Of a DNA stretch of 64,000 bases, positions 41,326-48,946 are shown one piece after another. The position numbers were made by a program, and so were the translations under genes. This DNA is from an uncultured Ruminococcus sp. GTDB lineage: Bacteria; Bacillota; Clostridia; Oscillospirales; Ruminococcaceae. Under the pieces are notes generated by a model. That model searched no databases and was not told the origin of the DNA. It saw nothing but the letters and a program-made list of their open reading frames with translations. Location: positions 62,001 through 126,000 of the forward strand of contig UQPZ01000004.1 of assembly GCA_900543145.1 (NCBI GenBank). The letters run 5' to 3'. The first letter of the stretch is position 1. Each line of letters opens with the position of its first letter.

Positions 41326-42993
41326 ATGACTGAGCTGAAGGGAAAGGGCGTAAGCGGGGGAATCGCGATCGGCAGACTTTCTTTTGTCGGGGATAGTGAA
41401 GTAAAGGTTCGCAGAGTCAGGACCGAGGACACGGAGGCTGAGCTTAAACGCTTTTCACAGTCAAAATCCAAAACTCTGGAGCAGCTTTCAAAGCTGTACG
41501 ATAAAGCTGTGGAGGAAGTCGGTGAAACTAACGCTCAGATATTTTCGATACATCAGATGATGGTCGAGGATATGGATTATCTTGATTCAATAAAGAATAT
41601 AATTACCTCTCAGAAGGTAAATGCGGAATATGCTGTTGCAGTGACCGGAGATAACTTCGCTGCAATGTTTTCGTCAATGGACGATGAATATATGAAAGCC
41701 AGAGCTTCGGATGTCAAGGATATTTCAGACAGGCTTATAAGAAATCTTATGCCGGGTTCTGAAGTTTCGGACATTTCTGATGAAGAAGAAAAGCTTATAA
41801 TCTGCGCTGACGACCTTACTCCCAGTGAAACTGTACAAATGGACAAGAGCAAGGTTCTGGCGTTTGTTACCAGAAAAGGCTCTTCCAATTCTCATACCGC
41901 TATACTTGCAAGAACTCTTGGAATTCCGGCGGTTATCGGAGCCGGAGATAAACTTTCCGAGGACTTTAGCGGAAGACCGGCGGCGGTAAACGCATTTACC
42001 GGTGAAATAATTATAGAGCCGGATAAAAATACGCTTGAAAAAATGCGGCAGCTTCAGGAAGAGGACAAGCGCCGCAAGGAACTGATAAGGCAGCAGAAGG
42101 GTAAGGAAAATATAACGCTTGACGGAAAAAGAATAAAGCTGTACGCAAATATCGGAGGCTTGGGAGACGCAGGAGCGGCGCTTGCCAATGACGCAGGCGG
42201 TATCGGTCTGTTCAGAAGCGAGTTTTTGTATCTTGAAAACAGCAGTTATCCGACCGAGGAGCAGCAGTTTTCCGTATATAAAACTGCCGCAGAAAGCATG
42301 GCGGGACGTCCTGTAATAATTCGCACTATGGACATAGGAGCGGATAAGCAGATAGACTATTTTGATATGCCGACTGAGGAAAATCCTGCAATGGGCTGGC
42401 GGGCTTTAAGAGTGTGCCTTGACCGTGAGGAAATTTTCAGAACTCAGTTAAGAGCGCTTTGCAGAGCAAGCGCTTTCGGTAACATAATGATAATGCTGCC
42501 TATGGTAGCGTCGGTCTGGGAGATAAGGGAATCAAAGCGTATAATAAAAGATATTCAGAGGGAACTGGAGGAGCAGGGAATTGATTTTAATAAAAATATG
42601 CAGGTAGGAATAATGATAGAAACTCCGTCTGCGGCGGTCATAAGCGATATTCTAGCAAAGGAAGTAGATTTCTTCAGTATCGGAACCAATGATCTTACGC
42701 AGTATACTCTTGCTGTAGACCGTCAGAATTCCCGTCTTGACAGATTCTATGATCCTTACCATACATCGGTTTTACGGCTTATAGATATGACTGTTAAAAA
42801 CGCTCACGCAAACGGTATATGGTGCGGGATCTGCGGAGAGCTTGGGGGGGATCCCGAGATGACTGAGGCTTTTCTGGCAATGGGCGTTGACGAGCTTTCA
42901 ATGGCACCGTCCAGAATCCTTGAAATACGCAAAAAGGTACGTGAGACCGATATATCACTGCTTGATAAGGAAAAACTGATAAACAGGGAATAG
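41326..42993 (+). CDS. ptsI: PTS enzyme I
   Basis: Phosphoenolpyruvate-protein phosphotransferase, about 555 aa. N-terminal region KGVSGGIAIG; phospho-His in SSNSHTAILARTLGIPAV; PEP-binding barrel with GIGLFRSEFLY, PVIIRTMDIGADKQ and the C-terminal IGTNDLTQYTLAVDR and GICGELGGDPEM. Complete and apparently active. ATG at 41326 with AAGGCGGTGG before it. Third gene of the operon. With HPr it forms a working general PTS relay for whatever IIA domains exist elsewhere. Confidence 0.96.
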   Translation: MTELKGKGVSGGIAIGRLSFVGDSEVKVRRVRTEDTEAELKRFSQSKSKTLEQLSKLYDKAVEEVGETNAQIFSIHQMMVEDMDYLDSIKNIITSQKVNAEYAVAVTGDNFAAMFSSMDDEYMKARASDVKDISDRLIRNLMPGSEVSDISDEEEKLIICADDLTPSETVQMDKSKVLAFVTRKGSSNSHTAILARTLGIPAVIGAGDKLSEDFSGRPAAVNAFTGEIIIEPDKNTLEKMRQLQEEDKRRKELIRQQKGKENITLDGKRIKLYANIGGLGDAGAALANDAGGIGLFRSEFLYLENSSYPTEEQQFSVYKTAAESMAGRPVIIRTMDIGADKQIDYFDMPTEENPAMGWRALRVCLDREEIFRTQLRALCRASAFGNIMIMLPMVASVWEIRESKRIIKDIQRELEEQGIDFNKNMQVGIMIETPSAAVISDILAKEVDFFSIGTNDLTQYTLAVDRQNSRLDRFYDPYHTSVLRLIDMTVKNAHANGIWCGICGELGGDPEMTEAFLAMGVDELSMAPSRILEIRKKVRETDISLLDKEKLINRE

Positions 42994-43146
42994 ATTTACA
43001 GCCGTCTGTATATTAATGCAGGCGGCGTATTTATCAGCTGCTGAATTCAGGAAAGTCTTGTCAGAAGCTGTATGTCAGTTTAAAAATTGCATTATTCCGT
43101 TACGTTTAGTTCTGTTAGATCTGTTTTTACAATATATTACGGACAA

Positions 43147-43175
43147 ACATAAACCTAAATTCCCTTGCATACACT
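43147..43175 (+). promoter_or_regulatory. Sigma-E-like promoter before spoIIID
   Basis: CATACACT (43168-43175) resembles the sigma-E -10 (CATACAnT), with an ATA-containing -35 (ACATAA, about 43147-43152) some 15 bp upstream. spoIIID is transcribed by sigma-E in Bacillus. Confidence 0.5.
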
Positions 43176-43209
43176 CTAATACAACACCATAAGTATTGGA
43201 GTGAGATAG

Positions 43210-43482
43210 ATGACAGAAACAGACAAGGACCGCTCAGTGGTGCTGGGGGAGTATATGGTTATCCACAAAACTACCGTCAGAGCGACAGCAAAAGAATTTG
43301 GAATCAGCAAATCAACGGTACATAAAGACCTTACCGACAGACTGCCTAAAACATCGCCTCAGCTTTATAAGCAGGTGAAAGCAATTCTGGAGGAAAACAA
43401 GCGGGAGCGTCATATAAGAGGAGGGCTTGCAACTAAGCATAAATATGAGGAAAAACATAAGCAGTTTATGCATGAGAAGTAA
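43210..43482 (+). CDS. spoIIID: Sporulation regulator SpoIIID
   Basis: DNA-binding regulator of mother-cell genes in sporulation, 90 aa. HTH with TVRATAKEFGISKSTVHKDL and the basic C-terminal KRERHIRGGLATKHKY, both typical. SD GGAGTGAG. Monocistronic, followed by a strong terminator. Its presence implies a spore-forming ancestry, though not proof that this strain sporulates. Confidence 0.95.
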   Translation: MTETDKDRSVVLGEYMVIHKTTVRATAKEFGISKSTVHKDLTDRLPKTSPQLYKQVKAILEENKRERHIRGGLATKHKYEEKHKQFMHEK

Positions 43483-43495
43483 ATATAGATCAGGA

Positions 43496-43529
43496 GCAGA
43501 CCTTCGTATTGTGCGGAAGTCTGCTTTTT
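43496..43529 (+). terminator. Terminator after spoIIID
   Basis: GCAGACCTTC (43496-43505) with GAAGTCTGC (43516-43524), then five T's. Confidence 0.88.
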
Positions 43530-43552
43530 GCATATTAAATTTTTGCTTATGC

Positions 43553-43581
43553 TTGACCTCGGCAAGAAAAAGTAGTAAAAT
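43553..43581 (+). promoter_or_regulatory. pduL promoter
   Basis: TTGACC (43553-43558), 17 bp, TAAAAT (43576-43581). Confidence 0.7.
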
Positions 43582-43634
43582 ATATATGATGTATGCGGCT
43601 TCCGCATAATTTATTTTGAAAGGATATGTTTTAA

Positions 43635-44213
43635 ATGTCAAAGAAGTTTATTGTAGAAACATCTGCCCGTCACGTTCACGTTACTCAGGAGGATCTTGAG
43701 AAACTGTTCGGAAAAGGAGCTGAGCTTACTCATAAAAAGGATCTTTCACAGCCGGGACAGTTTGCCTGCGAGGAAAGAGTAACGGTCGTAGGACCTAAGA
43801 AGGAGCTTGCAAACGTATCTATTCTCGGCCCTGTACGTCCAGAAACCCAGGTTGAGCTGTCGGCAACAGATGCACGTTCAATAGGAATTTCCGCACCCGT
43901 AAGAGAGTCGGGAGATCTTGACGGTTCAGGAGCCTGCAAAATCGTTGGACCCTGCGGAGAGGTTGAGATCTCACAGGGAGTTATCGTTGCAAAAAGACAT
44001 ATTCATATGACTCCTGCCGATGCAAAAGAGTTCGGCGTAAAGGATAAGCAGATCGTATCTGTAAAAATAGAGTCGGCTGAAAGAACTGCTGTGCTTTGCG
44101 ATACTGTCGTCAGAGTCAGTGAAAAATATGCGCTTGCTATGCATATTGATACCGACGAATCAAACGCTGTAGGCGCTTCGAGAGAGCAGACCGGCGAAAT
44201 AATAATTCTCTAA
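43635..44213 (+). CDS. pduL: PduL-type phosphotransacylase
   Basis: Zinc-dependent phosphate acyltransferase converting acyl-CoA and phosphate to acyl phosphate. 192 aa, with the duplicated barrel and two conserved His motifs: SARHVHVT (about residue 10) and AKRHIHMTPADA (about residue 121). No N-terminal encapsulation peptide and no microcompartment genes nearby, so it is probably the cytosolic acetate-forming enzyme (EutD/Pta substitute) rather than a propanediol enzyme. Substrate inferred. Confidence 0.88.
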   Translation: MSKKFIVETSARHVHVTQEDLEKLFGKGAELTHKKDLSQPGQFACEERVTVVGPKKELANVSILGPVRPETQVELSATDARSIGISAPVRESGDLDGSGACKIVGPCGEVEISQGVIVAKRHIHMTPADAKEFGVKDKQIVSVKIESAERTAVLCDTVVRVSEKYALAMHIDTDESNAVGASREQTGEIIIL

Positions 44214-44237
44214 TACATAGTTTTTTATACAAAACAA

Positions 44238-44272
44238 CGCCTCCTATGGTTTAATAGAAGCCATAGGAGGCG
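44238..44272. terminator. Bidirectional terminator between pduL and the CAP gene
   Basis: Perfect 12-bp stem, CGCCTCCTATGG (44238-44249) with CCATAGGAGGCG (44261-44272). Confidence 0.8.
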
Positions 44273-44305
44273 CTGTTTATTATTGTTAAGCACAGTTTTT
44301 ATTTG

Positions 44306-45388
44306 TCAGTTAGTAAACAGCTGAACCCAGGCTTTTGCTGCCGGGTCGTAGCCTATTCCTATTTTTCCGAAAGAGCTGTTCAGGATATTTTTACGGTGTC
44401 CTTCTGAATTCATCCAGGCGTTCATTACGGCAGCCGGAGTCTGCTGACCTCGGGCGATATTTTCACCGACAGAATTCCAGCTTATCCCGAACTCATCAAG
44501 TACCGTAAAGCAGGATGTTCCGTCAGGACGCGTATGACTGAATACCTGAGTTATCTCCTTGGTTCTTACCTGAGCTGCCTTGCAAAGATTAAGATCAAGG
44601 GTAAGCTCTTTAAGCCCTGCCTTTTTTCTTTCTGTATTTACTATAGAAAGTACCTCGTAAACCTCCGGGGCGACATCAGAGGAAACCTGAGCCGGTTTTG
44701 TAGTTACAGAAACCGAGCCAAAAGCGCCGGCGTTAACCTTTCCTTTTGTGTCGGTCCTGTAAGCGCGTACCTTGAATTTGTATTCGGTTCCGGGCTTGAG
44801 TCCGCTTATTCGGTAAGTAACAGTATTCATATCGCGCAGAGTTGCTATCTTTACCCATGAGCTTCCTTTCAGTTGGTAGACCTGATAGCCGTTTCCCGTC
44901 TGCTTTGTCCAGTTAAGACGAACTGCATCTTTGGTCCTGCTGGTGCTTGTTATTTTTACGGCTTTGGATTTTGTGGCAGTGTATTTTTCATTACTTGCCA
45001 GTCCCCAGTAGTTAGTTCCTCCGACCTTTTTATAAGCCTTAACCTTGTATCTGTAAAGCGTACCTGAAGAAAGACCTGAGTCGCGGTAGGTCGTTGTGCT
45101 TCCGTTGTGGATAGTGGCTATATTTGCCCATGTTTTCCCGTTCCAGCGATAAATGCGGTATCCGGAAGCTCCGCTGACCTTATTCCAGTTTATACGTATT
45201 GCGTTTGTTGTGCATGAGTATTCTGATCTTACCGAAACCTTTCCCGGCGTATTGGCTGTAGCCGAAAGATTTGCTGTCGTTAAATTAAGGGTCAGTTCAC
45301 TGCTGTCTGCCGATGAAATGCCTGCGAATGAAGATATAGCTATAATACCTGAACAGAGCATTGAAAGCAGAAGCTTAGTTTTTCTCAT
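44306..45388 (-). CDS. Secreted CAP-domain protein with two fibronectin type III domains
   Basis: Exported protein of 360 aa: signal peptide (LLLSMLCSGIIAISSFAG), two FnIII domains (about residues 48-140 and 145-230; RINWNKVSGASGYRIYRW and RLNWTKQTGNGYQVYQL mark them) and a C-terminal CAP/SCP domain (about 240-360) with HTRPDGTSCFTVLDE, NSVGENIARG and NAWMNSEGHRKNILN. Similar clostridial proteins are surface proteins of unclear action, YkwD-like. No sortase motif. Own promoter. Confidence 0.92.
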   Translation of the reverse strand: MRKTKLLLSMLCSGIIAISSFAGISSADSSELTLNLTTANLSATANTPGKVSVRSEYSCTTNAIRINWNKVSGASGYRIYRWNGKTWANIATIHNGSTTTYRDSGLSSGTLYRYKVKAYKKVGGTNYWGLASNEKYTATKSKAVKITSTSRTKDAVRLNWTKQTGNGYQVYQLKGSSWVKIATLRDMNTVTYRISGLKPGTEYKFKVRAYRTDTKGKVNAGAFGSVSVTTKPAQVSSDVAPEVYEVLSIVNTERKKAGLKELTLDLNLCKAAQVRTKEITQVFSHTRPDGTSCFTVLDEFGISWNSVGENIARGQQTPAAVMNAWMNSEGHRKNILNSSFGKIGIGYDPAAKAWVQLFTN

Positions 45389-45420
45389 AGAATGATCCTC
45401 CTTTTGCTATGATAAATATA

Positions 45421-45449
45421 ATTTTATCATACATTGTGCAGAAAGTCAA
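45421..45449 (-). promoter_or_regulatory. Promoter of the CAP-domain gene
   Basis: Minus strand TTGACT (45444-45449), 17 bp, TAAAAT (45421-45426); SD AGGAGG before the ATG. Confidence 0.7.
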
Positions 45450-45521
45450 CAATCAAGGGCACCAGTTGATAAAAATTGTGCAATATTTATGGATAATAAA
45501 GGAGAATCAGCCTATATATAA

Positions 45522-45552
45522 AGCCGTCTGAATCAAAGGATCCGGACGGCTC
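45522..45552 (-). terminator. Terminator after the flotillin gene
   Basis: Nested hairpin, GCCGTC with GACGGC outside and GGATC with GATTC inside, then TTTATAT on the minus strand. Confidence 0.65.
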
Positions 45553-45570
45553 AAATATTATGTAATCTTT

Positions 45571-47046
45571 TTATTTGCTTTTATCGTCAACCATTTCTAC
45601 ATATCCGTTAGCGTCCTCTGCTCCCTCTGCCATTTCTTCGGCGGCTGTCTTGACGGCTTCCTCTCTTGATTTTGCAAGAGCCTCGTCAATATCCTTGCCT
45701 AAAAAGTCGGGAAGTTCCATTCCTGCCTGTTTGAAAAGCTCGCTGAGAGGAGGAACAGACTGCATAAGTCCGCTCAGGAAATTAGCGGTCGAGCCTTTTC
45801 CGCCGCCGTTATTACCGGAATCCCAGACAGTGATTTTATCTATCTTGATATTTTTGATAGCTTCAACCTGAATAGCTACAAGCTGTTCGATCTTGTCGGC
45901 AATTATCAGCTTTACTGCTGCGTCGGCATCTCCGCCTGCCGCTTCTACAAGCTGTCTCATACCCTCAGCCTGCTTTACAAGTATCTCCTGAGCGCCCTTT
46001 GCTTCGGCTTCCATTTTGGCGAAGATAGCGTCGGCTTCACCGCGCGCTTTTCTGCGTGTTACCTCCGCTTCTGCTTCTGCGGCGATCTCCGCCTGCTGCT
46101 TTGAAACCTGAGCCTTAACGATAACATCAGCCTGCTGTGTAGCCATTTCCAGCTCGGCACGGGTACGCTCGGCGTCCTGCTGAGCAATATAGGCTTCCTG
46201 CTTCGCCTTTGCCGCCTGAACAGCTTCTGCTGCGGTAGCCTGCCTGAGAGCTTCGGCTTCTGCTTCACGGCGCTTGGCTTCCGACTGTGCGACCTCGATC
46301 TTAGCAGAGTTTTCACCGTCGATAGCAGTTGCGTTTGCGGCAGCGACCTGAATACGCTGATCCCTCTGAGCATTTGCCTGACCGATCTCACCGTCGCGGT
46401 GCTTTTCGGCAACCGAGCGCTTGGCGTCGTTGATAGCCTTTGCAGCGGCTTCCTTACCGAGTGATTCAAGGTATCCGGATTCATCTGTTATATCTGTTAC
46501 GTTAACGTTGATAAGCCTTAATCCGATCTTTTTCAGTTCGATCTCTACATTGTTTGAAACTGCAAGAAGAAACTTATCTCTGTCTGAGTTGATCTCTTCT
46601 ATATCCATAGTTGCGATTATAAGACGCAGCTGACCGAAAATAATATCCTTTGCAAGCTCCTGTATCTCCACAAGCTTTAATCCGAGAAGTCTTTCAGCCG
46701 CATTCTGCATTACCCCGGGTTCGGTCGAAATTCCGACTGTAAATCTTGACGGAACATCTATTCTGATGTTCTGCTTTGAAAGCGCATTTTTCAGATCGAC
46801 GTTGATCGAGATAGGAGTAAGATCCATATACTGATAGGACTGTATTACCGGCACTATAAACGCCGCTCCTCCGTGAATGCACTTTGCGCTTTTGGTCTGT
46901 CCGTTCTTGTCAATGCCTACCTTACCGTAAATTACAAGCACCTTGTCCGACGGACATTTTCTGTATCGGGACAGTATTCCGGCAACTGCGGCAAACAGCA
47001 CCACAACTACGATACAGACGATAACCAATGTTTCCACACCGCTCAT
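45571..47046 (-). CDS. floT: Flotillin-family membrane scaffold protein
   Basis: Membrane-microdomain scaffold of 491 aa. One N-terminal hydrophobic segment (LVIVCIVVVVLFAAVAGIL), an SPHF/PHB domain (about 30-200; CIHGGAAFIVPVIQSYQYMD, then ITDESGYLESLGKEAAAKAI) and a long coiled coil rich in Ala, Glu and Gln (about 200-380). The C-terminus is disordered and acidic. The partner NfeD-like gene is upstream, as in the yuaF-yuaG operon. Symbol by analogy. Confidence 0.9.
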   Translation of the reverse strand: MSGVETLVIVCIVVVVLFAAVAGILSRYRKCPSDKVLVIYGKVGIDKNGQTKSAKCIHGGAAFIVPVIQSYQYMDLTPISINVDLKNALSKQNIRIDVPSRFTVGISTEPGVMQNAAERLLGLKLVEIQELAKDIIFGQLRLIIATMDIEEINSDRDKFLLAVSNNVEIELKKIGLRLINVNVTDITDESGYLESLGKEAAAKAINDAKRSVAEKHRDGEIGQANAQRDQRIQVAAANATAIDGENSAKIEVAQSEAKRREAEAEALRQATAAEAVQAAKAKQEAYIAQQDAERTRAELEMATQQADVIVKAQVSKQQAEIAAEAEAEVTRRKARGEADAIFAKMEAEAKGAQEILVKQAEGMRQLVEAAGGDADAAVKLIIADKIEQLVAIQVEAIKNIKIDKITVWDSGNNGGGKGSTANFLSGLMQSVPPLSELFKQAGMELPDFLGKDIDEALAKSREEAVKTAAEEMAEGAEDANGYVEMVDDKSK

Positions 47047-47401
47047 GTTGTTTTTCCTCCATTATTAATTATTTTTTGTCTGCCCGAATACACAGGCTTA
47101 TTTATTCTATAAGTCCTTTATTGATTTGACAGGACTATAAGAAGCGTATAATGTGAATATGATAAATTCCATTCAATGCTTTCCGTCAGCGGCGGAATGT
47201 ATACATAAATGCAGTTAAAAAAGCTTGAAGAATACCTGTGATCCATATCGGAAAAGCCGACCTTGTATCCGCCTTTTAAAGGGTGATTCTCGCTGCAGCA
47301 CAGAAGCTTTTTACTCTTAAAATGCAGCCTCCCGAATTTTCCCTTATCCCCGTATTGGATTCCATCTTTTATTCACTTTAATTTAATGATCCTTAAGGAT
47401 C
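47047..47401 (-). other. Gap of 355 bp between nfeD-like gene and flotillin
   Basis: Long for a gap in such an operon. A palindrome GATCCTTAAGGATC follows the nfeD-like stop. One minus-strand frame is open for 85 codons (47118-47372) but has no normal start until an ATG at 47246 without SD. I see no sigma-A promoter I would trust; perhaps an internal promoter or a processing site for floT lies here. Confidence 0.35.
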
Positions 47402-48088
47402 TTATTCCTTTTCCACAACCACAGTATCTCCTCTAAGGTCTGTAATTCTGACCTGAGCTCCGGTTTTAAGCGGTTCGTTTTCGTTTGATACCGCCGAAAG
47501 TTCCCTGAACTGTCCCTGAACCGTTACAGTAACCTTGCCTTCTCCGTAACCCTTTGCTGGAATCGGTACATATACAGTCGCAAATTCGCCTATACAGTTC
47601 TTCATATTAAGAGTGCCATTCTCGGCAAGCCTTGAGGAAAGCTGAATTATCTTAGCTACCATAAGCATAGTCAAAAATCCCAGGACAAGTCCGAGAGCAA
47701 TACCTAGAACAGCAGGCATACCGGACTGAACGGCAACTATCGAGGTCCAACTGAAAACGGTAAGAAAAGCCACGATAGTCTGAAGCGTGAACATACGCAT
47801 AGATGAGAAGTCGGCAGGGTTTCCGCCGTCCACGATCTGATGATGACCTGTAATATCGTGAGAGGTTATATCATGGAACCCGCTCAGATCTCCCCCATTC
47901 GGAATATCCGCCCCGCCTCCTGCATCGAAATCAATACCGGAGGTGTCCGAAAAATCAGTGCCTGCGCCTCCGTCGTGAAATCCGAACATTGACATAATTG
48001 TTTGAATAAGCAGGATCAGAGTAGACGGAGCCGCAACACAGTATAATATCTTTAATAATGTGCTTAACCCGTCCCACCATTCGCTCAT
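47402..48088 (-). CDS. NfeD-like membrane protein (YuaF type)
   Basis: Membrane protein of about 228 aa: one N-terminal helix (LLKILYCVAAPSTLILLIQTI), an acidic Gly/Asp-rich loop (about 38-85), two or three helices (TLQTIVAFLTVFSW, LGIALGLVLGFLTMLMVA) and a C-terminal OB-fold (about 155-228; KNCIGEFATVYVPIPAKGYG). NfeD-like proteins act with flotillins. ATG at 48088 follows GGAAAA; an in-frame GTG at 48097 is too near it. Confidence 0.85.
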   Translation of the reverse strand: MSEWWDGLSTLLKILYCVAAPSTLILLIQTIMSMFGFHDGGAGTDFSDTSGIDFDAGGGADIPNGGDLSGFHDITSHDITGHHQIVDGGNPADFSSMRMFTLQTIVAFLTVFSWTSIVAVQSGMPAVLGIALGLVLGFLTMLMVAKIIQLSSRLAENGTLNMKNCIGEFATVYVPIPAKGYGEGKVTVTVQGQFRELSAVSNENEPLKTGAQVRITDLRGDTVVVEKE

Positions 48089-48141
48089 AGTTATCACTTT
48101 TCCTTTCTTCTCCCGACCGGATAAATCTTTCTGTAAAATAA

Positions 48142-48189
48142 GTAAATTTGATTTACATAAATTATATCCTATTTAAATCAATTTGTCAA
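48142..48189 (-). promoter_or_regulatory. nfeD-floT promoter with palindromic operator
   Basis: Minus strand TTGACA (48184-48189), 17 bp, TATAAT (48161-48166). Operator GTAAATTTGATTTAC (48142-48156) covers the expected transcript start. Confidence 0.8.
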
Positions 48190-48286
48190 TAGCAAAAGCG
48201 GAAATTTTTTGCTTTTTGTCGGACAAGCAGGATACAGATAGGTATTGGGTTCTTGAAAATTATTTTGTAAAAATTATTGAAACCGC

Positions 48287-48334
48287 TTGCATTTTGCTTT
48301 GCAATCTGTTATGATATAAGTAAATTAAATTTAC
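48287..48334 (+). promoter_or_regulatory. XRE gene promoter with the same operator
   Basis: TTGCAT (48287-48292), 17 bp, TATGAT (48310-48315). Operator GTAAATTAAATTTAC (48320-48334), the same palindrome at the same place relative to the -10 as in the divergent nfeD promoter. Confidence 0.8.
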
Positions 48335-48359
48335 AGTCATGGAAAGGGGCGTCTGATAT

Positions 48360-48929
48360 ATGGATCCAGCAGAGTTAGGAAAACGGATCAAGGAAGCAAG
48401 GCTTGCGAAAAAAATGACGCAGGCGGAGGCCGTTGGTGATTTTATTACAAGAAATATGCTGAGCCAGATCGAAAGCGGTTCAGCGACCCCGTCGGTCAGA
48501 ACGCTTGAATATTTAAGCCGGGTACTCGGGGTCCCTATGACTTACCTTATGCCTGCAAGTGACGGAGATACGCAGGAGGACGCATTGAATCTGCTGGTCA
48601 AGGCAAGGGATATGTTCCTGAACGGAGAGTATGAAGCGCTTATAAAGCTTGACGATACTTCAGGAATATTTACAGATGAATATACTGCGCTGAAAGCTAA
48701 GGCAAGTCTTTACGCTGCAAAGAGTCTGTCTGATAAAAAAGACGCATCAGTGCTTCAGACGGCGGTTGACTATGCCAAAAACGCCGCTGAGTTGTCGTCA
48801 CAGGGGGTTTATTCAAACGAATCTGTAAGAACCGAGGCGGTGCTGCTGCTCAACAGCCTTGCCAACCGTCTCGCAGAGTATTATAAAAACATGATAACGA
48901 CCGAAAAAGAACCGGCTGCAGATCAATAA
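48360..48929 (+). CDS. XRE-family regulator with helical C-terminal domain
   Basis: Regulator of 189 aa. HTH in residues 8-62 (IKEARLAKKMTQAEAVGDFI, NMLSQIESGSATPSVRTLEY) and a helical, TPR-like C-terminal part (ALNLLVKARDMFLNGEYEAL, ALKAKASLYAAKSL). This build is typical of small XRE regulators that sense a peptide or protein. Divergent from nfeD-floT and sharing its operator, so it probably represses itself and the flotillin operon. Note GGAAAGGGG SD. Confidence 0.88.
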   Translation: MDPAELGKRIKEARLAKKMTQAEAVGDFITRNMLSQIESGSATPSVRTLEYLSRVLGVPMTYLMPASDGDTQEDALNLLVKARDMFLNGEYEALIKLDDTSGIFTDEYTALKAKASLYAAKSLSDKKDASVLQTAVDYAKNAAELSSQGVYSNESVRTEAVLLLNSLANRLAEYYKNMITTEKEPAADQ

Positions 48930-48946
48930 GCTGCAGCCGGTTCGGC

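Noticed and set aside
43635..44213. PduL as part of a propanediol microcompartment, linked with fucO
   Set aside because: No shell protein genes or diol dehydratase near either gene, which are almost 20 kb apart, and PduL has no encapsulation extension.
47118..47246. 42-aa minus-strand frame in the nfeD-floT gap
   Set aside because: No SD and no recognised features; noted only as an open frame.
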